A stretch of DNA of 64,000 nt from Psychrobacter sp. APC 3281 (GTDB taxonomy: Bacteria > Pseudomonadota > Gammaproteobacteria > Pseudomonadales > Moraxellaceae): positions 62,001 to 126,000 of the forward strand of contig NZ_JASDCS010000001.1 of NCBI RefSeq assembly GCF_030407815.1, written 5' to 3'. The position numbers were made by a program, and so were the translations under genes. The notes beneath the pieces were generated by a model. It was not told where the DNA came from, made no database searches, and was given only the letters and a program-made list of their open reading frames with translations. Positions 56,988-64,000 of this stretch are shown in pieces. Every line of letters starts with the position of its first letter. Position 1 is the stretch's first letter.

Positions 56988-57167
56988 CTATTGATTTGCC
57001 ATTCGATTGATATTGGCTTTCATATCATGAATGACCTGATTGGATAAATTTTCCTCAATAGTATAACTACTAATAGTCAAAAAATCTTCAGCCACTGATG
57101 CTACCTGATCAATAAAAGCTTGTGCCTTGTTTTGCTTAATATTAGCCAGTTTAGCTGGTTTGATTCT
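56988..57167 (-). pseudogene. HipA-like C-terminal fragment
   Basis: About 59 codons in one frame with a stop directly upstream and no ATG until near the end. The encoded helix-rich segment (KLANIKQNKAQAFIDQVASV ... MKANINRMANQ) resembles the C-terminal tail of HipA-family kinases by pattern; this is weak. In any case it is a truncated coding relic beside an IS fragment and other broken genes. Confidence 0.4.
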
Positions 57168-57170
57168 CTA

Positions 57171-57723
57171 GATTTTTCAGCATAGGTCAACTATCTTGCC
57201 AGTTATACCATCTATTTGATAGTTTTAATATCTCATGTGATAACTAAAATACAGAGCTAATTATCTACATCATCAAACCCCAATATTGACAATATGACCT
57301 AAGTAAGATGCCGAATTAAAAAAGGTTACCGAGGCTATATTTAGTATATCGTTGGAAACCTCTTTTTAAGCTTTTAATATTTACAGATAAGTATGTATAT
57401 TCATTATAATCAGATTTACAGTATCTCGATGGCGGAGTCATCATCACCTAAGCAATAACAACTGAGAAAACTGGATTTCATGCCTCAGCCTTCTACGCTA
57501 TACAGATAATAGCATGTATGGATTTTTTGACTCATCCCAGTAAAATAAATCCATGACATATGGGAATGTGACCTGATATTTGAGTGCCATAGCATCAGTC
57601 TGTGCTATCTAATAAGTTATAGCTTGATTTAAGGTAAGGTGTCAGAAAGTATGCTGAGGCAATAAAGGAGGGTAATAGACAAAGTAAGATAATATATTTG
57701 AGGTTATAAAAACACTAATAGAC
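57171..57723. other. non-coding decayed stretch
   Basis: About 550 AT-rich bases between two gene relics. One imperfect hairpin (AAAAAAGGTTACCGAGG ... TTGGAAACCTCTTTTT, about 57318-57366) looks terminator-like. I could not identify any further gene remnant. Confidence 0.4.
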
Positions 57724-57848
57724 ATTAATTGTACTAAGTGTCACAGTTGTAGTTTAAGGAAAAATAGCTCAAAAGCTATGGCAAACAGAAATATCAGCGT
57801 AAAGACTGTTGCAGATAATTTATTGGCGACCATTCTCTGAACTACTAA
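57724..57848 (+). mobile_element. IS1-family-type transposase N-terminal remnant
   Basis: Reading CTKCHSCSLRKNSSK in one frame and then YGKQKYQRKDCC-R*-FIGDHSLNY after a shift gives the zinc-finger N-terminus typical of IS1-like InsA/transposase proteins (CxxC ... GKQ.Y.CKDCGRQFIGDHALTY). A frameshift and a TAA in place of Gln inactivate it. No second half or intact ends were identified. Confidence 0.65.
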
Positions 57849-57861
57849 AAATAAACCTTTA

Positions 57862-57944
57862 AAACGCAAGCTAAATTCAAACTCTTACCCTCAAGCCAGT
57901 TTGTTCATTTTAGGCTTAGATCTGCTGGTTGAGGGCTTGCGTTT
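57862..57944. repeat. inverted repeat AAACGCAAGC
   Basis: AAACGCAAGC (57862-57871) and GCTTGCGTTT (57935-57944), with an additional CCCTCAA / TTGAGGG pair inside. The hairpin sits between the IS1 remnant and the truncated transporter; it might be an old element end. Confidence 0.5.
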
Positions 57945-58094
57945 GGTATTTATCAATTACGATACTTCAGTATTTCAACAGTTAACCAGCTTTTCAACCG
58001 TTAAAGGTGAGGTGGGGCTGATTTTTTGTCGCATGCTGAGAAAATTTTTATACTATTTATATGGTGACATTTTCCACTATCTCTCTAAATTTAT

Positions 58095-58970
58095 TTAGAG
58101 AGATAGATCAACGCCTTGTGGGTCTTTTTTAATCGTGTAAAGTGTGAATAGTGAAATTAATGAGACGATAGTAATGTACAAACCAATCATCCATGACTGT
58201 TGATAAGTTGCCATAATCCATTGCGCAATCATCGGAGCGAACGCACCACCAATAATGGAACCTAATGCATAGCTGATGGATACCCCTGAAAAACGTACTT
58301 TTGCAGGGAACATTTCAGCAAATAGGGCTGATAATGGACCATAAGTAAAACCTAGGGGAATAGCCCAAACCACTAATGCTAGCATAAATAAAATGGGAGA
58401 TTTGGTATCAATCAAAAACCACATTGGAATCGACCATAACGACAATAAGATATAGCCTAATTTAAAAATCTTTAGACGACCAATCTTATCACCTAACATG
58501 CCGCCCCAAAGGGTTGATACTAACCAAGAGAAAGCAGCCGCAACTACGATTAGCATGGTTAAAGTAGGGCTAAGTCCTAAGGCTTTTTGACCGTAACCCA
58601 CCATAAAAGCGATGAGAATATAACCACCTGCATTCACTCCCATAAAGATTAAAGCCGCTTTAAGAACTGTTGGCGTGTGATCTTTGAATAACAATGACAA
58701 TGGTGCAGAGGCTTCTGCTTTACGACGATGCATGGCTTCAAACACTGGTGATTCTTTAACCGAACGACGGATAAAGGTGCCCACGATGATTAATGCAATC
58801 GATAATATAAATGGAATGCGCCAACCCCACTCGAGGTAGGCTTCTTTACCCAAAATTAAATTTAAGAGCAGCAGGACACCAGTCGCTAAAATCATACCGA
58901 TGGGCACGCCAATCTGTGGGTAAGCCCCAAATAGTGAGCGTTTATCAAACCCCAATTTTGGCAAACTCAC
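58095..58970 (-). pseudogene. 5'-truncated MHS-family MFS transporter
   Basis: 291 codons of a metabolite:H+ symporter family carrier. The coding starts at GTG 58970 in FDKRSLFGAYPQIGVPIG, which in full-length members (about 430-450 residues) follows transmembrane segment 4; the N-terminal third, including the loop 2-3 signature, is missing. The rest is intact (WGWRIPF, RRSVKESP.F, GDKIGRLK, RFSGVSISYALGSIIGGAFAP). Upstream DNA is unrelated and holds a strong terminator hairpin, so the gene was cut by a rearrangement near 58970 and is probably nonfunctional. Confidence 0.8.
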
Positions 58971-58990
58971 CTGAGTAAATTTCCGAATCC

Positions 58991-59039
58991 AAAAAGGGTG
59001 CTAACAATATGCCATATATAGCGTTAGCACCCTTTTTTT
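58991..59039. terminator. strong hairpin at the truncation point
   Basis: Perfect 15-bp arms AAAAAGGGTGCTAAC / GTTAGCACCCTTTTT with T7 on the right side. It works as a terminator in both directions and lies immediately upstream of the truncated transporter, which would block its transcription. Confidence 0.75.
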
Positions 59040-59280
59040 ACTAGCTATATTTAATCATTGTCGATATTTATTCATCAAACTAATAATCTTAAACCCTCAT
59101 TAATAAGGCTATAAGCATCTAAGAAATTATTACTTAATCCATAAAATAATTTTATTAAAAGTATAATTGTCAGTGAGCTTTAGCACTAGCCAGCTGTTTA
59201 AAGACTAATAAACAAGATGATAAATACTAAAAGGGCTGCTAATGCGCCGAAGCGACCTAGTGCAAGGTCATCATGATTAA

Positions 59281-59649
59281 ACCCGTCAGTATGAATTTAT
59301 ATCTCAGATTATCGATTACGATAACAAGGATATAGAGAAGCTAAGTCTTTATGCTCGCTATTTGCAACCTATGCTACGTGAGAGGCTCGATGATGATAAG
59401 GTTTGTTTCAGTAATATTATCATGAGTCACTACCGCCTTTCTGAGCTACGTCAACAGGACTCAAAGCTGCAATAAGGTAGTTTCTATCCGCTGAATACTG
59501 GTAGCAGTGGAGCTGGCAATACTAAGGATAAATAAGAGAACTGGCTATCCAGAATAGTCGCAATGTTAAATGGGCAATTCGATACTGAAAATCTGACCGA
59601 TAGATACTTAAATAATTACTCGCAAACTACCTGGGATAAAGTCAACTAA
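59281..59649 (+). pseudogene. HsdR (type I restriction subunit) C-terminal remnant
   Basis: One frame of 123 codons reads QYEFISQIIDYDNKDIEKLS ... MSHYRLSELRQQDSKLQ, then TAA (59473), GSFYPLNTGSSGAGNTKDK, TAA (59533), ENWLSRIVAMLNGQFDTENL ... TWDKVN and the natural stop. This matches the C-terminal region of EcoR124-type HsdR proteins. Both internal stops are single-base nonsense changes from Glu or Gln codons. The ATPase/nuclease parts are gone. Confidence 0.85.
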
Positions 59650-59754
59650 AACCAAATCGTCATGAATACGAATAGAGTTAGTGTTTTAAGTGAGAGGGGG
59701 TTGATTATGTCAGATAAAAACATCAGTTTTTTAGCTGAAAGTAGATTTGATTAT

Positions 59755-60072
59755 TTATTTGCTAATAAAGTCACTTCTCCACATAGCATGCTCACATACT
59801 GCACAAAACCAATTCTCTTTTGCCCGCATATAGGCGATATCAGCAGGTACTTCAATTGGACAGGCACTACCACAATATTCACAGCAAACATCATCTAAGC
59901 AAGCATAGCATTGGCTTATAGTTTCAAATAATGTTTGCGAGCTAATATTGTATTTTTGACAGAGCATACGCACATAATCTACATAGCTAGTTTTATGATT
60001 ATAGGCCCAGTAATCCTCACAGACCCGCTTATCCCAAGAATTTTGTATCATGCTCCATTCAACCTCTACCAT
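59755..60072 (-). CDS. cysteine-rich small protein, unknown
   Basis: 105 residues. The C-terminal half has eight Cys in a pattern suggesting two zinc sites: CYACLDDVCCEYCGSAC and, later, FCAVCEHAMW. The N-terminus is acidic and aromatic. No family recognised. The only possibly intact gene in the decayed stretch between HsdR and Fic relics. It could be a truncated relic as well; codon use looks like coding DNA. Confidence 0.5.
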   Translation of the reverse strand: MVEVEWSMIQNSWDKRVCEDYWAYNHKTSYVDYVRMLCQKYNISSQTLFETISQCYACLDDVCCEYCGSACPIEVPADIAYMRAKENWFCAVCEHAMWRSDFISK

Positions 60073-60444
60073 GTCAAGGTAGCTCGACCAAAGTACATAT
60101 TATGATAATATCTTACACATATTGATATTTATAGCCTGTAGGTATTATATGATCGAATAATCGCGATGTAAATTATAATATAATAAAATTTAACTCGTAT
60201 TTGGGCACTGTATTTCTATAGTGTTTTTACCTCTACTCAAACTCTTCTTAGGATAGGAAACTATGTGTGTTCGTTGAGAATCTATTCTTATTACGTCTAC
60301 TATTGTCGTTTTTGAACTTATACATATTGTTTCTATTGCTTATTCTCTGCATGATATAAGGAGATTAATGTTCTAATCTCTGCATATCTCTGGGGAACAT
60401 ACGAAGCGTATTACTTATATTGATTAGCATTCAAATTGAACTGA
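60073..60444. other. intergenic, no gene seen
   Basis: 372 bases of AT-rich DNA between the cysteine-rich gene and the Fic relic. No structured element or coding fragment recognised. Confidence 0.45.
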
Positions 60445-60931
60445 ATGGCAATGGTCGGACAAAAGCTATCGTTGCCATTTATCAGTCGTGTGCGGATATT
60501 ACAAAGAAGTTTACTAGGAAAGCTGCTAATACTAGGATTCGATCTGAAAGTTGAGGCACAGTTAGATGCGGTGACCTTAGAGATTATTAAAAATTCTGAG
60601 ATAGAAGGTGAGACGCTAAATGGTGAACAAATGCGCTCCTTAGTTGCGCGGTATTTAGGGTTAGATAGTGCCAGCATGCCAACCACTACTCGTGAAATTG
60701 ATGCGGTGGTAGAGATGATACTAAGTGCCACCTATTATTACCAACAGCCTGTTGTAAGATGATTTACTTGGATGGCATCGAGCATTATTTCCAGATGGAT
60801 ATAGTGGTCTCTATCGTATTCAAGCAGGTAGTATTCGTACGGCACTACGAGATATTAATGATTTAGTAGAAAAGGGTATGATACAAAAATCTGTAGCATC
60901 AGGGCGTAGTACAAGCTATGAGCTTGTTTGA
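60445..60931 (+). pseudogene. Fic-family protein relic with catalytic core deleted
   Basis: N-terminal DUF4172/Fic-N segment: KLLILGFDLKVEAQLDAVTL, IIKNSEIEGETLNGEQMRSL, REIDAVVEMILSATYYYQQP. A frameshift at about 60758 then continues as DDLLGWHRALFPDGYSGLYRI and jumps straight to the C-terminal winged-helix end RTALRDINDLVEKGMIQKS ... STSYELV. The whole HPFxDGNGR AMP-transferase core is missing. The N-terminus is also frameshifted (WQWSD is in another frame at 60446). Confidence 0.85.
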
Positions 60932-60973
60932 TAAAGGTAGCCCTTAATTACTTACTTTAATCGAGTTACAACG

Positions 60974-61402
60974 TTAAGATTTTGGTTTAAAAGGTTTTGA
61001 GAACTGTAGGATTAAAAAACCAACTATTGATAATATAATAGCAATCTCATAACGGCTATAAGCCACTGATATCCCAATTGCGGCTGTATTCCATAATCCA
61101 GCGGCTGTAGCCGTTCCTTTCGCGCCATTCTCATCTTTAAAGATTGCACCGCCGCCGATAAAACCCATACCAGTAATTATGCCATACATAATTCTAGCTT
61201 CTGCATCAGACCCTTGATAAATATCCATCCCTACTAGCATAAAAGCACATGAAGCAATGGTAACTAAGGGAAAGGTTCTGAGACCAGCTCCATTATCTTC
61301 AAGCTCGCGATTGAGAGCAATAGGTAGAGACAGTATAAAGGCAATACTGAGTTGAAGAGAGTGATATATAAAAATCTTTAAACTAATATCAAAGTTAAAC
61401 AT
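60974..61402 (-). CDS. MgtC/SapB-family membrane protein
   Basis: 142 residues, four transmembrane helices. Family signatures: IALNRELEDNGAGLRTFPLV, GIITGMGFIGGGAIFKDENGAKGTATAAGLW. The length matches the short form without the C-terminal ACT-like domain. MgtC proteins are linked to Mg2+ stress and F-ATPase regulation. Role here not determined. Confidence 0.9.
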   Translation of the reverse strand: MFNFDISLKIFIYHSLQLSIAFILSLPIALNRELEDNGAGLRTFPLVTIASCAFMLVGMDIYQGSDAEARIMYGIITGMGFIGGGAIFKDENGAKGTATAAGLWNTAAIGISVAYSRYEIAIILSIVGFLILQFSKPFKPKS

Positions 61403-61733
61403 AATGGCTACTCAAAATATATTTAAGGCTAGAGCTATTCTCAGGATAAAACATAGTGTACCTAAAAAATTGTATTTAATATAATGTAATAAAATGTATA
61501 TTTTTTTAAGAGAGTTAATTAAATATAAATTAAAGGTGATAGCTATATTTGTAGTAAAAATAAAATTGCTCACATTAATTAGACATAAGAATAAATTTAG
61601 TTAGAATATTAATAATATTATATAAACAAAAACACTCTTCATACAGAAAATATTGGATAATATGTATTATATTATTCTTATCGGTCAGGATAGCTATGGC
61701 TGATGCAAAGTCTCTAATAAAAGGATAATTGTA
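61403..61733. other. AT-rich intergenic region
   Basis: 331 bases upstream of both mgtC-like (leftward) and csbD (rightward) genes; very AT-rich, holding their promoters. No recognisable operator. Confidence 0.4.
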
Positions 61734-62012
61734 ATGGATAATCCAAATACTAATGAGCAAAGTATGGATGCACAGTATAAAAACAACCAAAAAATGGAAG
61801 GTGAAGATATGAATAACCAAACTTTAAAAGGTGAGTGGAATCAGCTCAAAGGTACAGTAAAACAAAAATGGGCTGAGTTAACAGATGATGACCTAACTCA
61901 TATCGAAGGTGATCGTGACAAACTAGTCGGCCGTGTCCAAGAACGTTATGGTCATTCAAGAGAAGATGCAGAGCGTGATGTAGATAATTGGCGTCGCGAA
62001 AACCAATATTAA
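61734..62012 (+). CDS. CsbD-family stress protein
   Basis: 92 residues from ATG 61734 (AAGGA 8 bases upstream); an internal ATG at 61809 also has a good site (GGAAG, 8 bases) and would give the usual 67-residue CsbD. Family motif LKGEWNQLKGTVKQKWAELTDDDL ... GDRDKLVGRVQERYG. CsbD proteins are small, highly charged and stress-induced; biochemical function unknown. A Gln/Asn-rich N-terminal extension is unusual if the first start is used. Confidence 0.9.
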   Translation: MDNPNTNEQSMDAQYKNNQKMEGEDMNNQTLKGEWNQLKGTVKQKWAELTDDDLTHIEGDRDKLVGRVQERYGHSREDAERDVDNWRRENQY

Positions 62013-62055
62013 ATATTGCGTTAGTCTACTAACTTGGTAGTTGATACTAAAACTA

Positions 62056-62094
62056 CAAAGAGGTCATATAATGTTTATGTGGCCTCTTTTTTTA
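62056..62094 (+). terminator. terminator after csbD
   Basis: AAAGAGGTCA - loop - TGGCCTCTTT followed by TTTTTTAT, 44 bases after the stop. Confidence 0.75.
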
Positions 62095-62152
62095 TAAGAA
62101 AAATCATAAGAATACGGAGCTACTCTTATTCTAATCATGAAAGGAGGGTGTT

Positions 62153-62623
62153 ATGTCAGATAGTTGTGTCAAATTATTGGCGGATAAGAACTTAACGATC
62201 GTTTTTATTGAAAGTGCAACCGCTGGCTACCTTGCCCATCGTTTCTCTGTCAGTCCTTATTCAGGCGATGTACTGATGGGAGGATTGGTATGTTATGACG
62301 TAATGATTAAGAAGAATGTGTTAAACATATCGAGTCAGCTGATTGACAAATATACGCCCGAATCCTTGGAAGTGACCCAAGAGCTCGTCAAACAGTCTCC
62401 AGAAAAGTTCGAGGCAGATTTACACGTGGCATGTACTGGGCTATTAAAGCCTGGAGGCTCTGAGACTGAAGAGAAGCCAGTTGGGACGTTTTTTTATTGC
62501 ATTGGCTATAAGGATGAGGTATATAGTTTTCGCAGCTTATGTAATGGGCCATCCCAGCAAAAATTACGGAGTATCTATAGTCTGATTTGTAAAGGGATTA
62601 TTGATGTGGTGAGTAGGCATTGA
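62153..62623 (+). CDS. CinA C-terminal (PncC-like) family protein, variant motif
   Basis: 156 residues of the CinA_C/nicotinamide-nucleotide amidase family. The canonical AESCTGG loop reads IESATAG: the Ser after Glu is kept while Cys and a Gly are changed. Later blocks are GGLVCYDVMIK, YTPESLEVTQELV, VACTGLLKPGGSETEEKPVGTFF and SQQKLRSIY. Activity as NMN deamidase is possible but unproven with this motif. AAAGGAGGGT lies just before the ATG. It converges with the DUF421 gene. Confidence 0.82.
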   Translation: MSDSCVKLLADKNLTIVFIESATAGYLAHRFSVSPYSGDVLMGGLVCYDVMIKKNVLNISSQLIDKYTPESLEVTQELVKQSPEKFEADLHVACTGLLKPGGSETEEKPVGTFFYCIGYKDEVYSFRSLCNGPSQQKLRSIYSLICKGIIDVVSRH

Positions 62624-62626
62624 TGG

Positions 62627-63310
62627 TTAGTTCACAATCTTATTATTGAGGGCTTTTGCCCAGCCCACAGTATTATGATGACAACGTTCGCAGATTTTGT
62701 TTAGATCTGAGATATATTCGACTTGACCGCAATGCATACAAGCATAGGGTTGTCCCTGTTCTATAAATTGGGCTGGCTGAAACTCTTTAGGGAAAATGGG
62801 TAAGCCGTATTGAGTCTCATCATCTGGAAACAATAATACGCTAAATTCCCCATCGGTTTCTAATAGTCCCATATGTACTTGCCCTAAATGACGTACGCCT
62901 TGTTTACGCATTTCAGTAAAAAAATCATCATGAGACATCCTGCCTTTTTCGATATCTTCCAACACAAGCAATCCGTTTTCGACAATGTAAGTAGGCTTGC
63001 CCTCTAGTAGTAGCTCAAATGCTTTATGTTTGGAGGCAAACCAAGTACATAGTCTATAAAGCAACAGCACGATACTCATGATAAGTGCGGCTTGGATCAG
63101 CGGTAAGTCTTCAGTGAACATAGGGTCACCAGCGATAGAGCCGAGTGATAAGATAATAGTTAGCTCAAAAATAGTTAGTTGCCGAACACCGCGCTTACCT
63201 GTCAACCGCAGTAATAAAATCACTAGACTGAACATGATAACAGTACGTATGACTATTTCTACGGCAAAGGACCACGTCGTATCGTAAATAAAGATACTGA
63301 ACCAGTTCAT
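62627..63310 (-). CDS. DUF421 (YetF-like) membrane protein with C-terminal zinc ribbon
   Basis: 227 residues. N-terminal three helices (about 12-33, 42-60, 68-85), central DUF421 domain (TGKRGVRQLTIFELTIILSLG; GKPTYIVENG; LRKQGV-like EMRKQGVRHLGQV), and a C-terminal CMHCG ... CERCHHN four-Cys zinc ribbon (about residues 190-215). Inner-membrane protein of unknown function. Confidence 0.87.
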   Translation of the reverse strand: MNWFSIFIYDTTWSFAVEIVIRTVIMFSLVILLLRLTGKRGVRQLTIFELTIILSLGSIAGDPMFTEDLPLIQAALIMSIVLLLYRLCTWFASKHKAFELLLEGKPTYIVENGLLVLEDIEKGRMSHDDFFTEMRKQGVRHLGQVHMGLLETDGEFSVLLFPDDETQYGLPIFPKEFQPAQFIEQGQPYACMHCGQVEYISDLNKICERCHHNTVGWAKALNNKIVN

Positions 63311-63637
63311 CTTATTCTCCTATTATTATTTTTTCACCGCTTATATTTATAGTAGTCATAATTTTACAGCACTGCAGATTAGGTTGGATAAAATCAATTT
63401 CATAAATACTCATAGTTTTGATAGGTTGCAAAAATATAAGCTATTAAATATATATTACTAATAATAAATATAAAGAATAATTATGATGTAGTTATATAAA
63501 TCCTCATTGGTTACTAATATTTTTTTATAATTAAAAATAATATGTAATTATTATAGATAAGAAAGAAAATTAATAGTAATATTTTAATAGAGTATTCAAA
63601 TTAATATCTTATATAATAATATTGGGACTGGTCTATT
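63311..63637. other. very AT-rich intergenic region
   Basis: 327 bases between two divergent genes, with stretches of A/T only. Candidate promoters but no specific element recognised. Confidence 0.4.
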
Positions 63638-64000
63638 ATGTTGATAAGCGCACTCGATTCAAACATAAAAAACTTGTGTGTTTTTTTACTTTTAGGTGTT
63701 TGCATCTTAATGTTGTTAGCGCCATTATTTTCATGGAAATACCAACCTTCTAAGTCACTAACTAAAAGATTATTAATAACACTCTTTCTTATTCCATTTT
63801 TTTTATATTTTTTATTTGATATGTTTCATACAAATGATATTCAAAAAAATAATATTTTGCTCTTAAACTTTGACAAGTCTACGGAGAGTATCTTGCTTAG
63901 CGATAGTGACAATACAGAAATATCGAATGAGTATCCATTTGCTTCTGATCTCATACATGACGAGAATAATAACAAGAGAAAGATAATAGAAGAGAGAGGC
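63638..64000 (+). CDS. small membrane protein, 3' partial, unknown
   Basis: The frame is open from ATG 63638 to the right window edge (121 codons). Two hydrophobic segments (about residues 12-30, LCVFLLLGVCILMLLAPLF, and 42-58, LLITLFLIPFFLYFLF) are followed by a polar, acidic region (SLLSDSDNTEIS-like) typical of a small inner-membrane protein with a soluble tail. No family recognised. It would not appear in ORF lists because it lacks a stop in the window. Confidence 0.6.
   Translation, partial: MLISALDSNIKNLCVFLLLGVCILMLLAPLFSWKYQPSKSLTKRLLITLFLIPFFLYFLFDMFHTNDIQKNNILLLNFDKSTESILLSDSDNTEISNEYPFASDLIHDENNNKRKIIEERG

Noticed and set aside
57901..58098. 66-codon open frame starting MFILGLDLLVEGL
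   Set aside because: Start is a TTG without a ribosome-binding site, the end runs into the terminator of the truncated transporter, and no family pattern was seen.

Overview
The window is bacterial chromosome, most likely from a Psychrobacter-like member of the Moraxellaceae (Gammaproteobacteria). This rests on AT-rich intergenic DNA, gene content and protein style (nitrate assimilation operon with an embedded phosphatase-kinase, plasmid-type copper resistance genes, PQQ cluster, many LysR-type regulators). The genus is inference; no rRNA or other marker gene lies in the window. I saw no rRNA, tRNA, CRISPR array or intact prophage.

1-15 kb: a 5'-truncated type-B carboxylesterase, then a complete assimilatory nitrate/nitrite locus. 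nirB-nirD run leftward. Rightward run a nitrate/nitrite transporter, a PP2C-phosphatase/Ser-Thr-kinase fusion, an FAD/NAD oxidoreductase, a 1164-residue nitrate reductase and a SUMT (CobA-like) that makes siroheme precursor for NirB. A near-perfect sigma-54 promoter sits upstream of the transporter.

15-26 kb: a LysR regulator divergent from an Old Yellow Enzyme, then a copper island. The structural genes run leftward: two small secreted proteins, cytochrome c, DUF411 protein, CopA oxidase, Met/His-repeat CopB, DUF305 protein. A CopR/CopS-type two-component pair runs rightward.

26-44 kb: mostly single-gene metabolic units with their regulators: M14 peptidase, EamA exporter, MocR regulator with divergent MFS transporter, orphan HicB, SDRs, MDR reductases, HxlR with SDR and HCCA isomerase, a metallo-beta-lactamase-fold protein that lacks its metal ligands, nitroreductase, a 2OG-Fe(II)-type oxygenase and LysR genes. 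Two related non-autonomous MITE-like elements lie at 25975-26132 and 33002-33171.

44-49 kb: a compact PQQ operon pqqA-B-C-D-E plus an M19 dipeptidase, with a 4-bp overlap at each of the last three junctions and a terminator/attenuator hairpin between the 24-codon pqqA and pqqB.

49-56.6 kb: a tandem pair of paralogous small proteins of unknown family, 3-hydroxyacyl-CoA dehydrogenase, a LysR, D-lactate dehydrogenase with the coupled tail of a lost permease gene in front of it, and NAD-malic enzyme.

56.6-61 kb: a decayed accessory island holding fragments of a HipA-like protein, an IS1-type transposase, a 5'-truncated MHS-family transporter, HsdR with two nonsense codons, and a Fic protein with its catalytic core deleted. 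One cysteine-rich small gene there may be intact.

61-64 kb: MgtC-like, CsbD, CinA-like and DUF421 genes, and a membrane protein gene cut by the window end.
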